Positions 34,053 to 44,653 are shown, numbered from the stretch's first letter. The stretch: DNA of 64,000 nt from Streptococcus panodentis (GCF_017884005.1 NZ_QFAY01000001.1:173682-237681); one strand, 5' to 3'. Numbers and translations: made by a program. The notes: generated from the letters alone by a model not told the origin.

Positions 34053-37000
34053 ATGAAAAATAGTTTATTTAAGCACTCTCTCAGTCGCTTTTCCATTCGG
34101 AAGCTGACTGTTGGGGTTTGTTCTGTTTTGCTGGGCTGTTTCATCCTGGCTGCCAGTCCCGTCGCTCAGGCGGACGAAGCTGTTTGGGATCAGAATGGGC
34201 CGATTTCAAGTAGCCCGACTGGTGAAGCGGTGCCAGCAGAAGCCCCTGCACACTCGGCCGATCCAGCAGAGGCTGGCACTCTTCTTGCAGGAAAGGAAGA
34301 AAGCGGAAGCACAGATTCTGCAGCTGTGGCGGTCAGTGACACGGCAATGCAAGAACCTGCTGTTTCTGAACTACAGCCCGGCCTCAACTCTCAGCCAACT
34401 GCCGAAAAAGAAGTCGCTTCAGAAGCTTCAGCTGATAGAAGTCAGCCGGCATTAGCCATAGATGAAGATGCTGTCAACCGTGAAAAGCAGCCGGCTGCAG
34501 AAAACAGTCAGACTGCATCGGCGGATTCTTCCGCCGATGCAAAAGAGGCGCCTGCGCTGCCTGAGGCCAAGGCTGAAGCAGCAGCTCAACGCTTGCGCCG
34601 CAGCAAGAGAGACATCGGCTCTGCAGTGAATGCGCAGCTAAAAGCAGATTCAAAAACAACAGATATCCATGCAGTGGACAGCGTGCGCGAAACCTTAACT
34701 TTCAGTATTAGCGGCCATGAGGCAGACTATTCCGGCGGCCATATCAAGATTCATTTCCAGAATGGTAAAGCTATTAAAGTAAATCCATCTCCGGTAGGCG
34801 GCGTAACATACAGTCAAGAAGCAGTCGGCAATGATTTAAATCTGAAAATAGAACCGGCTAACCTCAAGGGCGGTGCCAGTTATAGCTTTGTTTATACCTT
34901 TCAGATGCATGCCCTCACAACAAACTGGGGTGGAGCTGTTCAGGCTATCGGACCGGATCATAAAGTGACGGCAATAGCTGCACTGTATGATAAAAATGGG
35001 CAGGAAGTCAAAGAACTGGGCAGACTTGAGCATACCTGGAAAGTGCTGGAAAATGGCGTTGTCGGTGGTACGGCCATGTCTTCCGGCCAAGTGATTGGCT
35101 ATGATTTGGATAATGACGGGAAGATTGATGACGGTGCATCTGCCTTATCTTTTTATCTCTACAATGGCGTAAAAGATCCAAAAACAAACAATGCTAAGAA
35201 TGACCACTTTAACTATGGCAATGGTGTATTCGATGGTCGGATGATTAATGGTTTGGGGATAAACGAGGTAGGAGGCAATATTATTGATCCCATTGTTTCC
35301 TATACCTATGATGTCGCCTTGAAAGAAGGCTACGAGCTGACAGATGAAGCCAAATCCTTTGGCTGGACTGCAGACGCTGCCGGCTACCATCTGACCATCA
35401 CCAGAGAAAAGAATCCTCTGAAAGATATTAATAATAACCAAAACAAATATCTCCCCATTTCTTTTCGGCTGAAAGATAGCAAAGTAACAGACATTCATGG
35501 GAAGAGACAAACTTTGGAGATTACTGCCACTTATACAAAAGAGGATGCTAGCCAATATCAGAATCAGACTGCCATCCCTTATGACTTAAGAGTTCTGAAG
35601 ACTGAGCCTAGCCCCCAATCGTTTTATGAGTTCAAACACTATGCTCAAACAGATTCGGAGATAATTCGCTCGCATGGGGAAGCTGAGTATCGTTCTTATG
35701 TCAATCTGACAGCAGAAGCAGAAGTCGAAAAAGATTATTCTCTGGACGACTTCACTATGACGCATACGATAAAAGATGAGCGTGAATCATATCGGACAGT
35801 CAATGCAATAGAAAACCACCAATGGGACGCAATATTTAGCAATCCCAATGCCTCTGTCGAAGTTTACAACAAGGCTAGCGGCCAATTATTAGGGACATTT
35901 AATGATAAGACGCGCAGTCTAAGCCTGACGGAAGAGCAGAATGTAAAAGAGCTGGAGTACAGATTCCTAAATATTTCGATGAAGAAGACAGCCGCTGCTA
36001 ACACCTCCATTTTTGGCTTCCAGACAAAAACACGCTACAATGATTGGTCCAGTCTTTATAAAAACCAAAGTATTACCAAGTTAGAATCTAAGACAGAGTC
36101 TGCCTTCAGTAATAAAGAAAATTCTGTCTCTCTATCGAAGAGCGCAAAGACTGAATTGACACGGGTCGTCCAGCAGGTTTCTATGATTGGCAGGGCTAGA
36201 ACAGATGTTTTTAACAACCATACTGGCGGTTCTGGATTCAGGGAAGACTATGTGACCGTTGCTGCAGGCAAGCGGATGGGCACTCAGAATTTATCAAACC
36301 TGACCGGTGTGCTGCACTTGGCCTATCTGGCGGATCCGCAGCTGAATTTTAGCGGAGACCCTAAGTTTAAGGCTTACTATAATTACAAAGGCACTGGAAA
36401 AACGCTCTATTACGCTCAAGTGACTGGATCGCCGGATAAGCCGATTCCAGCCACTCTTTTAAAGCTGGAAAATAAGACGATTCCCAATGGCACCTATACC
36501 TATAAAGCGATAGCTTTCTGGGATGAGGAGCTTCCTGATGTCCAAGCTCAAAATGGCTATGATTTGGGCGAGATAGAGGGGATTGCTGTCACTGCAAAGA
36601 ATTCTGTGTCTTATGATTTCAAGGTTATTGTTCAGGCATCTGAAGCAAGCGGTGTTTATTCTGAGGTCAGAAAGACAGGTGAGCAGCACTATGCCTATCA
36701 TACTCAAGAGCACTTTGCCAATGATAAGATTGATTTCCGAGTTACCTACAAAAACGCTTCAAAACAGGCGGTTTCTGATGTCTATGTTCTCTCTTCCTTG
36801 CCGATGAAGGGCGACAAGCAACTCGAATCAAAAAACCGCGGCTCCGAATTTACGGTGAATTTGACCAAAGCAGTGACACCGCCGGCAGGCTGGGAAGTCC
36901 AGTACAGCCGTCAAGCTGGTACGGCCGCAGAAATTCAGAAATCGGAATGGCTGACAGCAGCTGAAGTGACAGACTGGTCTGCGATCCGTGCTGTCCGCTG

Positions 37001-40000
37001 GTATTCAAAAGGGGAAATCACTGCTGGAAGCACGGTTCAGTTTACAATCGAAGAGGCCCTGATCACTAATCATGCAGCGCCAAATGCCAAGGCCTATCTC
37101 TCATCTGCCATGGCCAATGGGAAGTCAGCTTATTCAGAATCAAATAACGTATCCATTCAAATATCAGATGCCCTGACTACCGCCCGATTTACTTATCTTG
37201 ATGTCAATGACCCTGCCAAACCTGTCCAGCTGGGAGATGTGGATACTGTAACCGGTATGCCAAATGGCGACATCGCTTATAATCCGTCTGTTCGTATCAA
37301 GGCCTTGACAGATGCAGGCTATGAATTGGTCGAAGATGGTTTTACGGAAAAGCAATTTGGCGCTCCGAAAAGTACGAAAGATTTCTATTTCAAATTTAAG
37401 CATCAGCTGACAAAAGAGACCGAAACTATTCGTGCTACCCGCCATATCAAGTACGAATACGATCCCAAAGCCCAAAATCCTGATTTATCTCTGCTTCCTG
37501 CTCAGATAGATCAGACACGCGCTTTCACTCGGACCAAGACAGTGGACCAAGTTCTTGCCAAAGCACATCCCGGCGATCCCGCAGCTGGCCTGACATACTC
37601 AGAATGGTCGGAAGATCAGACCTGGCCAGACAATCCTTCGCCTGAAATTCCAGGCTATCTTGCAAGTGAAGATATTGAGTCAGAAGGGATGACAGGAGAG
37701 GGGGCACTGTTTGAATATGAGGTATCAGCGGATGAACCAAATGAAGAAGCCTTAGAAAAAGAATTTTCTTGGGAGCGGATTGTCTACTATAGCCCGCTGC
37801 CCGTTGTCCCCGCAGCTGCAGAAGCAAAAACGAAAGGAATCCAAGGACAGCAGCAGACAGCCGCCATTAAATTTGACCAAGAAAGAAGTGATGAGACGGA
37901 AATTCACTTTACCAAAGGAAGCACAGCCGTTAACGGCGTTCAAAAATCCGTCCAACTGGACCCGAGCAGCGTCTTTCTTTACGACGAAAATCAGCAAAAG
38001 GTCACTTCCTTAACGATTGCTGATCAGGGAACCTATGAGCTTGATAGAGCCAAGCAGACCATCACATTTACGCCGCTAAAGACCTTTGTCGGCCAAGCCA
38101 AGCCCGTCCAAGTGGGCATTGCAGACAAAAACGGTCAAACAGCAGTGACCACCTACAGTCCACTAGTTGAAAAAGTGACACCGATTGGAAAAGATGCCAG
38201 CAGCAGCGGCCCGCAGGGGATTCCGCAGACAGGCAAGCCGAGCTTTGAGGGCGGTGACCCGCTGGTGCCGATTGACGAAACTGCAGCGCCAGTATTTGAA
38301 GATGGCTCAAAAACGAAGATGATTCCCAATCAAGGCACCTATACCATCGCAGCAGATGGAACCGTGACCTTCACGCCCGAAAAGTCATTTTCCGGCACAG
38401 CAGACGCAGTGACAGTGAAACGCTATGATAAGAACGGAAGCCCTGTCACTGCTGCCTACAGGCCGAACTTTACTCCAGTCAGGCCGACAGGAAGCGGTGC
38501 TGAATCAGAAGGAATCCAAGGACAGATCCAAGAAGGACAAGTTACTTTCACGCCTGGGCATCCCCTCGTGCCATTCCCGGCCGGCTCCACTCCGCTGTTT
38601 GACAACGGCCTGGCTGTCAAAGAAATTCAGCATGTTGGAAGATTTAAAGCAGATGCCAAAGGCAAGGTCCTGTTTACGCCAGATAAGCAGTTTACAGGGC
38701 AAACACCAGCGTTAACCTTAACACATATCGATGCCAATGGCACACCTGTTACTGTTAAGTATCGCGCCACTGTCAGAGCAGTCATCCCAACAGCTCAAGG
38801 CGCAGAAAGCGAGGGCATTCAGGGAGCGGTCCAAACTGGTCAACTAACCTTTGCGGCTGGCCATGTCCTGGTTCCCATCGACACAGCGATTCTTCCTACT
38901 TTTGATAATGGAGAGCAGACCAAGACAGTTGCTGGGGTTGGGACTTATACTGTCAATAGTCAAGGCTTGGTAACCTTTACACCATCACCTGCTTATACAG
39001 GCCGTCCAGATGCGGAGACTGTTCAGCGAGTCGATACAAATGGCACGGTTGTTGCAGCAACCTATCAAGCAGAAGTCAAAGCGGCGATTCCAAGCGCTGC
39101 AGATGCGAGCTCAGTCGGTATTCAGGGAAAAGCACAGACAGGCCGTCTGGTCTTCGCAGAAGGTTCTGCAACTATCAATGGCCAAAAAATAAGCGTTCCC
39201 TTTAACAATGACGGACTGAAATTCTTAGTCAATGGCCGGCTTGTCAATCCCCATACTTTAGAAGTTGCCAACGACGAAGGCAAGAAAGTTGGTACCTATA
39301 GCCTGCAGCAGGATGGAAGGGTGACTTTCCAACCAGAACCGGATTTCTTTGGCACACCAAAACCTGCGACCGTTCGTGTCACAGATCAAAACGGCCTTAC
39401 TGCTGACGCGGTCTACAGTCCGCAGGTCTTAGAAGCTCGGCCCAGCGCTGCAAATGATGAGACAATCGGGAAGCAAGGCCAAGTCCAACACGGAAGAGTG
39501 GTCTTCACAGAAGGCACAGCTGAAGTAAATGGCCAAACAGAAAAAGTGGGCTTCCCGGCCGGCTCCACTCCGCTTTTTGATAATAATAGCTCAATTAAGA
39601 AGGTTCCAAACGTCGGTCAATTTGAAGTCGATGTTGAAGGCAATATTACGTTTACTCCTGAAAAACAATTCACAGGCACAACACCTGAAATAATCCTTGT
39701 TCGGACAGATGAAAATGGAAGTAAGGCTGCAGCTGCTTATAAAGCAAGGGTTACAGCGGTCACTCCTACAGGCACTAATGCCAGCAGCAGCGGTCCGCAG
39801 GGGATTCCGCAGACAGGAAAGCCAAGTTTCACAGCCGGTGACCTGCTGGCGCCAATCGATGACAGCGTAGAGCCAAGCTTTGACGACGGCACGAAGGAGA
39901 AAACTATTGCGGGTCAGGGGACCTATACCATCGCAGCCGACGGCACCGTCACTTTCACGCCAGACAAGCAGTTCGTCGGTCGTCCAGATCCAGTGACGGT

Positions 40001-41441
40001 CAGACGTGTGGATCAGAACGGTACGGCAGTGACGGCCACTTACAGTCCAGACTTTACCAAGGTAAGGCCAAGCAGTACCAATGCTGAGTCTACAGGTCTT
40101 CAGGGTCAACCGCAAAAAGGAACACCTATTTTCACATCTGGCGATCCAAATGTGCTGTTGGACAATGATATTCCCACCACCTTTGAGGACGGCAGCATCC
40201 GCAAGGAAGTGCCGAATGTCGGTATCTTTGAGCTGGCAGCCGACGGCACCGTCACTTTCACGCCAGACAAACAGTTCGTCGGCAGGCCAGATCCAGTGAC
40301 GGTCAAACGTGTAGATAAAAACGGTACGCCCGTGACGGCGACTTACACACCGACAGTTGAGAAGGTGGCTCCGATAGGTGAAGATGCGGCATCTACCAAT
40401 ATCAAAGGCCTTGCGCAGACGGGCAAACCTATCTTCCAAGCAGGCAATCCGTTGGTGCCAATCGACGAAACAGTCGAGCCGGCCTTCGATGACGGAAGCA
40501 AGGAAATAACGATTCCGGGTCAGGGTACTTACACCATCGCAGCTGACGGCACGGTGACCTTCAGGCCAGAAGCTGATTTTATCGGTCAGGGCACCGGCGT
40601 GACCGTTGTCCGCCGTGATCGCAATGGCACACTAGTCACCGCTCGCTATCTGCCGACAGTGGTGGCACCATCCAGCAGCCAAGACACTTCATCAGTCGGC
40701 CGCAAGGGAGAAGTGCAAACCGGCACACCAATCTTTGAGGGAGCGATTGACCAGGCAGTGGCTCCGGCTTTTGACGACGGCAGCACCGAAAAGGTTGTGC
40801 CAGGTGAGGGAACTTACAAGTTCGCGATGCTGGGCGCAGTGACCTTCGTGCCGGAAGCCGACTTTGTCGGAACCGCCCGCGGAGTTGTCGTCAAACGGTT
40901 GGATATTTATGGCAATGCCGTGACCGCGACCTATACTCCGACTGTTTTAGGAAGCACGGCTACAGAAGATACTGGAAGTACAGGCTTCAGAGGTCAGCCG
41001 CAGACTGGAAAACCAATCTTTGAAGGCGACGTGGACCCAATCGTGCCGCCGACATTTGAAGATGGCAGCACCGAAAAAGTCGTATCAGGCGAAGGGACTT
41101 ATACCATCGCAGCTGACGGCACGGTGACCTTCAGGCCAAATCCGAACTTTATCGGCCAAGCGACAGGCGTGACAGTCGTTCGCAAAGACCGCAACGGGAA
41201 TACCATTTCCGCGGCTTACACCCCGACCGTGACAGAGCTTTCTGTACCAGCAGAAGCTCCGGACCGTCCAAGCCAGCCGGCTCAGCCTGCACCACCAGCG
41301 CTGACTAAGAGCGCGGCTCCAAGAGCACTTCCGCAGACCGGTACAGAAGAAACTTCCTACCTAGCTGCAGGCCTGCTTGCAGGAACAGCTGCTTTGGGAC
41401 TGATTGGGCTGGCTAAAAGACAGGAAAAATCGAAAGAGTAA
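34053..41441 (+). CDS. Giant LPxTG fibrillar surface protein with CshA-type repeats
   Basis: This is a 2462-residue cell-wall-anchored protein. Order: YSIRK-type signal (FSIRKLTVGVCSVLLG), cleaved near AQADE; a Pro/Ala/Glu/Ser-rich low-complexity stretch (about 40-195); a non-repetitive region of about 1050 residues, with a calcium-site-like DLDNDGKIDDG near 350; a MucBP/Mub-like segment (TIRATRHIKYEYDP, about 1127-1220); eleven CshA-fibril repeats of 95-117 residues (about 1253-2396), each with GTYTIAADGTVTFTP-like and D-x-NGTPVTATY-like cores; a Pro-rich wall spacer; and LPQTG at 2426-2430 with hydrophobic helix and charged tail for sortase A. The repeats probably form a stiff fibril presenting the N-terminal region for adhesion. 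The N-terminal part is not obviously the canonical CshA one. It is monocistronic. Confidence 0.93.
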   Translation: MKNSLFKHSLSRFSIRKLTVGVCSVLLGCFILAASPVAQADEAVWDQNGPISSSPTGEAVPAEAPAHSADPAEAGTLLAGKEESGSTDSAAVAVSDTAMQEPAVSELQPGLNSQPTAEKEVASEASADRSQPALAIDEDAVNREKQPAAENSQTASADSSADAKEAPALPEAKAEAAAQRLRRSKRDIGSAVNAQLKADSKTTDIHAVDSVRETLTFSISGHEADYSGGHIKIHFQNGKAIKVNPSPVGGVTYSQEAVGNDLNLKIEPANLKGGASYSFVYTFQMHALTTNWGGAVQAIGPDHKVTAIAALYDKNGQEVKELGRLEHTWKVLENGVVGGTAMSSGQVIGYDLDNDGKIDDGASALSFYLYNGVKDPKTNNAKNDHFNYGNGVFDGRMINGLGINEVGGNIIDPIVSYTYDVALKEGYELTDEAKSFGWTADAAGYHLTITREKNPLKDINNNQNKYLPISFRLKDSKVTDIHGKRQTLEITATYTKEDASQYQNQTAIPYDLRVLKTEPSPQSFYEFKHYAQTDSEIIRSHGEAEYRSYVNLTAEAEVEKDYSLDDFTMTHTIKDERESYRTVNAIENHQWDAIFSNPNASVEVYNKASGQLLGTFNDKTRSLSLTEEQNVKELEYRFLNISMKKTAAANTSIFGFQTKTRYNDWSSLYKNQSITKLESKTESAFSNKENSVSLSKSAKTELTRVVQQVSMIGRARTDVFNNHTGGSGFREDYVTVAAGKRMGTQNLSNLTGVLHLAYLADPQLNFSGDPKFKAYYNYKGTGKTLYYAQVTGSPDKPIPATLLKLENKTIPNGTYTYKAIAFWDEELPDVQAQNGYDLGEIEGIAVTAKNSVSYDFKVIVQASEASGVYSEVRKTGEQHYAYHTQEHFANDKIDFRVTYKNASKQAVSDVYVLSSLPMKGDKQLESKNRGSEFTVNLTKAVTPPAGWEVQYSRQAGTAAEIQKSEWLTAAEVTDWSAIRAVRWYSKGEITAGSTVQFTIEEALITNHAAPNAKAYLSSAMANGKSAYSESNNVSIQISDALTTARFTYLDVNDPAKPVQLGDVDTVTGMPNGDIAYNPSVRIKALTDAGYELVEDGFTEKQFGAPKSTKDFYFKFKHQLTKETETIRATRHIKYEYDPKAQNPDLSLLPAQIDQTRAFTRTKTVDQVLAKAHPGDPAAGLTYSEWSEDQTWPDNPSPEIPGYLASEDIESEGMTGEGALFEYEVSADEPNEEALEKEFSWERIVYYSPLPVVPAAAEAKTKGIQGQQQTAAIKFDQERSDETEIHFTKGSTAVNGVQKSVQLDPSSVFLYDENQQKVTSLTIADQGTYELDRAKQTITFTPLKTFVGQAKPVQVGIADKNGQTAVTTYSPLVEKVTPIGKDASSSGPQGIPQTGKPSFEGGDPLVPIDETAAPVFEDGSKTKMIPNQGTYTIAADGTVTFTPEKSFSGTADAVTVKRYDKNGSPVTAAYRPNFTPVRPTGSGAESEGIQGQIQEGQVTFTPGHPLVPFPAGSTPLFDNGLAVKEIQHVGRFKADAKGKVLFTPDKQFTGQTPALTLTHIDANGTPVTVKYRATVRAVIPTAQGAESEGIQGAVQTGQLTFAAGHVLVPIDTAILPTFDNGEQTKTVAGVGTYTVNSQGLVTFTPSPAYTGRPDAETVQRVDTNGTVVAATYQAEVKAAIPSAADASSVGIQGKAQTGRLVFAEGSATINGQKISVPFNNDGLKFLVNGRLVNPHTLEVANDEGKKVGTYSLQQDGRVTFQPEPDFFGTPKPATVRVTDQNGLTADAVYSPQVLEARPSAANDETIGKQGQVQHGRVVFTEGTAEVNGQTEKVGFPAGSTPLFDNNSSIKKVPNVGQFEVDVEGNITFTPEKQFTGTTPEIILVRTDENGSKAAAAYKARVTAVTPTGTNASSSGPQGIPQTGKPSFTAGDLLAPIDDSVEPSFDDGTKEKTIAGQGTYTIAADGTVTFTPDKQFVGRPDPVTVRRVDQNGTAVTATYSPDFTKVRPSSTNAESTGLQGQPQKGTPIFTSGDPNVLLDNDIPTTFEDGSIRKEVPNVGIFELAADGTVTFTPDKQFVGRPDPVTVKRVDKNGTPVTATYTPTVEKVAPIGEDAASTNIKGLAQTGKPIFQAGNPLVPIDETVEPAFDDGSKEITIPGQGTYTIAADGTVTFRPEADFIGQGTGVTVVRRDRNGTLVTARYLPTVVAPSSSQDTSSVGRKGEVQTGTPIFEGAIDQAVAPAFDDGSTEKVVPGEGTYKFAMLGAVTFVPEADFVGTARGVVVKRLDIYGNAVTATYTPTVLGSTATEDTGSTGFRGQPQTGKPIFEGDVDPIVPPTFEDGSTEKVVSGEGTYTIAADGTVTFRPNPNFIGQATGVTVVRKDRNGNTISAAYTPTVTELSVPAEAPDRPSQPAQPAPPALTKSAAPRALPQTGTEETSYLAAGLLAGTAALGLIGLAKRQEKSKE

Positions 41442-41489
41442 AAAGTGATTTTCATTTTTTCTCCTAGAGAAAAGCCTCAATCCAGTTAC

Positions 41490-41518
41490 TTGTAAGACGG
41501 ATAGATCCATGATATAAT
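41490..41518 (+). promoter_or_regulatory. Promoter of exported hydrolase gene
   Basis: TTGTAA (41490-41495), 17 bp, TATAAT (41513-41518); the start codon is 31 bp further. Confidence 0.7.
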
Positions 41519-41549
41519 TTTGTAGATTTATCGTAAAAAGGAAAGAAAA

Positions 41550-42404
41550 ATGAAGAAGAAACTGGGTTTCAAGCTGCTCGTCCTGCTCATATTAGCAATT
41601 GTTGGCCTGACAGCATTTTATACTCATAGAGAATCGGCGGAGCTGGATACGAAAAACTATGTCCAGTCCACGACGCCGACTCTCTTTTTCCACGGTTATG
41701 GATCCAGTGCCAATGCAGCCAAGCATATGACAGAAGCCGCCAGAAAAGCCGGTGTAACTCAGACTATTATCGTTGCCAATGTCAGCAGGACCGGCCAAGT
41801 AAGCTTACAGGGAGAGATTCCCAAAGGAGCTGTCAATCCTATCGTCAGGGTCAACTATGAGGACAACCGCAATCCTGACTATGCCCAGGACGGCCAATAC
41901 GCAGCAGCTGTTGTCCGTAAACTGCAGGAAACTTATGGCTTCAAGCAAATGAACTTTGTCGGCCACTCTATGGGGAACATGTCCATTTTCTTTTATATGC
42001 TGGAAAACAGCCAGGACGAACAGCTTCCTCAGCTGCAAAAACAGGTCAATATTGCCAATCATGTCAACGGCCTGGAAGGAATGGATCTGCCTGAAAACCT
42101 AACCATTGCAGACGAAGAAACGGGCCAGCCCAGTGCCATGAGCCAGACCTACCAGACACTGCTGGGACTGCGCGAAATCTATCCGCAGGATCAGGTAGAT
42201 GTTCTCAATATTTACGGCGATTTTAAAAAGGAATCAGACGGATCGGTCCTCAATGTCTCCTCCCGCAGTCTTAAGTACCTGCTGGCAGACAATGCCAAAT
42301 CCTATCAGGAAAAAAAGATGACCGGCCAGCTGGCTCAGCACAGCAAGCTGCGGGAAAATCCAGAAGTAGAAGAGCTGCTGATTGACTTCCTTTGGGGCAA
42401 GTAA
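41550..42404 (+). CDS. Exported alpha/beta hydrolase, DUF915 family
   Basis: This 284-residue protein has an N-terminal signal/anchor helix (about 5-25) and an alpha/beta-hydrolase fold. The oxyanion FFHGYGSSANA and nucleophile FVGHSMGNMS motifs are intact. DUF915 proteins are lipase/esterase-like; substrate unknown. AAAAGGAAAG precedes the ATG. A second DUF915 gene without a signal peptide lies at 51369-52169. It has its own promoter and terminator. Confidence 0.88.
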   Translation: MKKKLGFKLLVLLILAIVGLTAFYTHRESAELDTKNYVQSTTPTLFFHGYGSSANAAKHMTEAARKAGVTQTIIVANVSRTGQVSLQGEIPKGAVNPIVRVNYEDNRNPDYAQDGQYAAAVVRKLQETYGFKQMNFVGHSMGNMSIFFYMLENSQDEQLPQLQKQVNIANHVNGLEGMDLPENLTIADEETGQPSAMSQTYQTLLGLREIYPQDQVDVLNIYGDFKKESDGSVLNVSSRSLKYLLADNAKSYQEKKMTGQLAQHSKLRENPEVEELLIDFLWGK

Positions 42405-42442
42405 AACAGCTGCTGGAAAGAAATCCGGCAGCTGTTTTTTCT
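42405..42442 (+). terminator. Terminator of exported hydrolase gene
   Basis: AACAGCTGC...GCAGCTGTT stem with a 14-nt loop, then TTTTTC. Confidence 0.85.
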
Positions 42443-42669
42443 TTGAACTTATGAGAGAAATATTGTAAAATGTATCTATTATCCTAAGCAATTAGCGAGG
42501 ATAAGACTAACTCCCATCCTTGCAGAGTCTAGCTGATGTCCTCTGAAAGAAAACCAATGGAGCGGAGATTGCGCTCAAGAAACAGAAAGCAGAGAAATTC
42601 AGATAAAACAGGCTATAGAAAAGGTTATAGAGCTTGGAGATCTATAGCGGGAGGAAAAGAGGAAAGAAT

Positions 42670-43650
42670 ATGAAATTCAAAAAAACTTTACTGACAGCAG
42701 GGGCCTTCTTGGCCGCTCTCTTTACTATCTCGACAGCATCAGCTGACAGCAATGTTCAGAAAGTCATTGACGAAACCTATGTTCAGCCTGAATATGTACT
42801 GGGCTATTCTTTGGATGACAGTCAGAAAGAACAGACGCTGCAGCTGCTGGGCTACAATTCAGCGAGCGACACCAAGCCGCTCAAAACCATGACGCCGGAT
42901 GTCTACTCCAAGATCATGAATGTGGCCAATGACTCCAGCCTGCAGCTCTATTCGTCTGTAAAAATCCAAAAATTGGGCAGCAATCAGGCACTGGAGGTCA
43001 AAATTGTAACACCGCAGAATATCACCAAGGTGACAGAAGACATGTACCGCAATGCAGCTGTTACGCTGGGCGTACAGCACGCGCAGATTACCGTAGCCGC
43101 ACCAATCCCTGTGACCGGTGAGAGCGCCTTGGCTGGAATTTACTACTCTTTGGAGGATAACGGTGCCACCGTCCCTCAGGAAAGCAAGGACTTGGCTCAG
43201 GAAGAACTGTCTGCCCTCTCCAATATCAATGCAGAAAATACCGGCAAAGAAGGCTATGATGCAGACAAGCTCAATGTCGCACTGGCCGACATTAAGTCAG
43301 CAGTTGCCAATGCCAAGAAAAACAGCAGCAATCTGACCGAAGAAGATGTCCGCAAAATTGTAGAGGAAACCCTGAAAAACTACGGACTGACAGAGTCCGT
43401 CACCAGCGACCAGATCAATCTGATTGTCAACTTTGCGGTCAACCTCTCAAACAGCGGAATCATCACAGATGCTGACTTTACCAAAACGCTCAGCGACTTG
43501 AAAGACAGCATCGTGTCAAAAGCAGGAGATACGTTCAACAATATCAACCTCAACTTTGATGCTAACGGCTTGATTCAGGAAGGCGGCAATTTCTTCAGTA
43601 ATATCTGGAATGCCATTGTCAACTTCTTCAAGGGACTGTTGGGCGGCTAA
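42670..43650 (+). CDS. Secreted DUF1002 family protein
   Basis: This 326-residue protein has a signal peptide cleaved near TASADS. The body matches the DUF1002 family (LGYSLDDSQKEQTLQLLGY, then NITKVTEDMYRNAA and QITVAAPIPVTGESALAGI). The C-terminus ends with an amphipathic, Trp/Phe-containing helix (NIWNAIVNFFKGLLGG) that may associate with membranes. The start at 42670 follows GAGGAAAGAA; an in-frame ATG 36 bp upstream is less likely. Function of the family is unknown. Confidence 0.85.
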   Translation: MKFKKTLLTAGAFLAALFTISTASADSNVQKVIDETYVQPEYVLGYSLDDSQKEQTLQLLGYNSASDTKPLKTMTPDVYSKIMNVANDSSLQLYSSVKIQKLGSNQALEVKIVTPQNITKVTEDMYRNAAVTLGVQHAQITVAAPIPVTGESALAGIYYSLEDNGATVPQESKDLAQEELSALSNINAENTGKEGYDADKLNVALADIKSAVANAKKNSSNLTEEDVRKIVEETLKNYGLTESVTSDQINLIVNFAVNLSNSGIITDADFTKTLSDLKDSIVSKAGDTFNNINLNFDANGLIQEGGNFFSNIWNAIVNFFKGLLGG

Positions 43651-43699
43651 TACCAGCATCACCTGCAAGACTGCAGCTGAGAATTATTTAAAAAGAATA

Positions 43700-43752
43700 G
43701 AAAACGAATGATGGCAGCCTGTAAAATTCTCACTGTCATTCATTCGTTTTCT
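43700..43752. terminator. Bidirectional terminator
   Basis: GAAAACGAATGA with its complement TCATTCGTTTTC-like arm (a few mismatches toward the loop), lying between convergent genes. Confidence 0.7.
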
Positions 43753-43849
43753 TGCTTATTCCAATGCTTATCATTGGGCTTTTTCAGCGGTTTCCCAACT
43801 CTTAGAAGAATTTTTGTGACTCGGATTCGATCAGGCAGATTTGACGCAG

Positions 43850-44578
43850 TCAGCTCTTTAAAATAAGGAAACGAAGGAGCAGTAGGAGGCAGAGATGGCC
43901 TGGATAAAAGGCATAGAAGCCCCATTTGACCCAAGCCGGACAGTAGCCGCGCCGGCCATTATAGGCTTTTAAAAGCGGTATGGTCAGCAGAAGGCCAAAT
44001 GTGGCAGCCATATCATAGAGCAGAAGGGATTTCTGATAAAGCAGAAAAGAGCAAAGAAAGAGAGCAGCATAGGTCAGCGTCAGACTGACAATTGGACCAG
44101 TCACGCCGTCCTGCCTTTGACGGTACTGATAAAAGCTGGCAATCAGCAAAATGCCGACAAAGCCCCAATCCCATCCCCAGCTGAGGCAGGCAAATAGAAA
44201 AATCAGCACATGCTGCAGCAGGGGCTTGGACACGCGCTCCAAGAGCATGAGCAGCAGCAGACCAAGCAGCAGAGTGCAGAGGATATTATTGAAAGGAAAA
44301 ATCGGCCGCTCGGGATAAAAGAGGTAATGAAAGGGCAGGATGGACAGCAGCCAAAACACTGTCAGCCGCAGGGCGTACCTCTCTTTGTTTCTGCTATACT
44401 GAAAGCCTTGGACCAGCAGGTAGGCCATGATTGGAAAGGCCAGCCGGCCAATCACTTCTGTCAGCAGATAAAGAGGCAAATTCTCCCCATCAGCATTCAG
44501 GACATGGCCTAGATGATTGATAAACATAGCTGTAATCGCCAGCAGTTTTAAATGAAAAGCATTCAGTCCCTTCTTCAT
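43850..44578 (-). CDS. TraX-family membrane protein
   Basis: This is a 242-residue polytopic membrane protein (about eight helices) of the TraX family. MKKGLNAFHLKLLAITAMFINHLG is the typical N-terminal helix with a conserved His; ADGENLPLYLLTEVIGRLAFPIMAYLLVQG follows. TraX acetylates F pilin in E. coli, and related acyltransferase-3-like proteins modify cell-surface molecules, so O- or N-acetylation of an envelope component is a reasonable guess. The start at 44578 follows AAGGAG; a longer in-frame start at 44653 would lie upstream of the predicted -10 box. Confidence 0.88.
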   Translation of the reverse strand: MKKGLNAFHLKLLAITAMFINHLGHVLNADGENLPLYLLTEVIGRLAFPIMAYLLVQGFQYSRNKERYALRLTVFWLLSILPFHYLFYPERPIFPFNNILCTLLLGLLLLMLLERVSKPLLQHVLIFLFACLSWGWDWGFVGILLIASFYQYRQRQDGVTGPIVSLTLTYAALFLCSFLLYQKSLLLYDMAATFGLLLTIPLLKAYNGRRGYCPAWVKWGFYAFYPGHLCLLLLLRFLILKS

Positions 44579-44624
44579 AGTCCGCTCCTTGTTTGAATTT
44601 GATTTTCGAAGAGTATTACTAGGC

Positions 44625-44653
44625 ATTATATAAGAATCCCATCCCAGAGTCAA
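44625..44653 (-). promoter_or_regulatory. traX-family gene promoter
   Basis: Minus strand TTGACT (44648-44653), 17-bp spacer, TATAAT (44625-44630). Its leader contains the GTAATACTCTTCGAAAATCA repeat end seen elsewhere. Confidence 0.75.

Noticed and set aside
37812..41240. Repetitive DNA in the adhesin as a separate mobile or CRISPR-like element
   Set aside because: The repeats are in frame and encode CshA-type domains of one protein.
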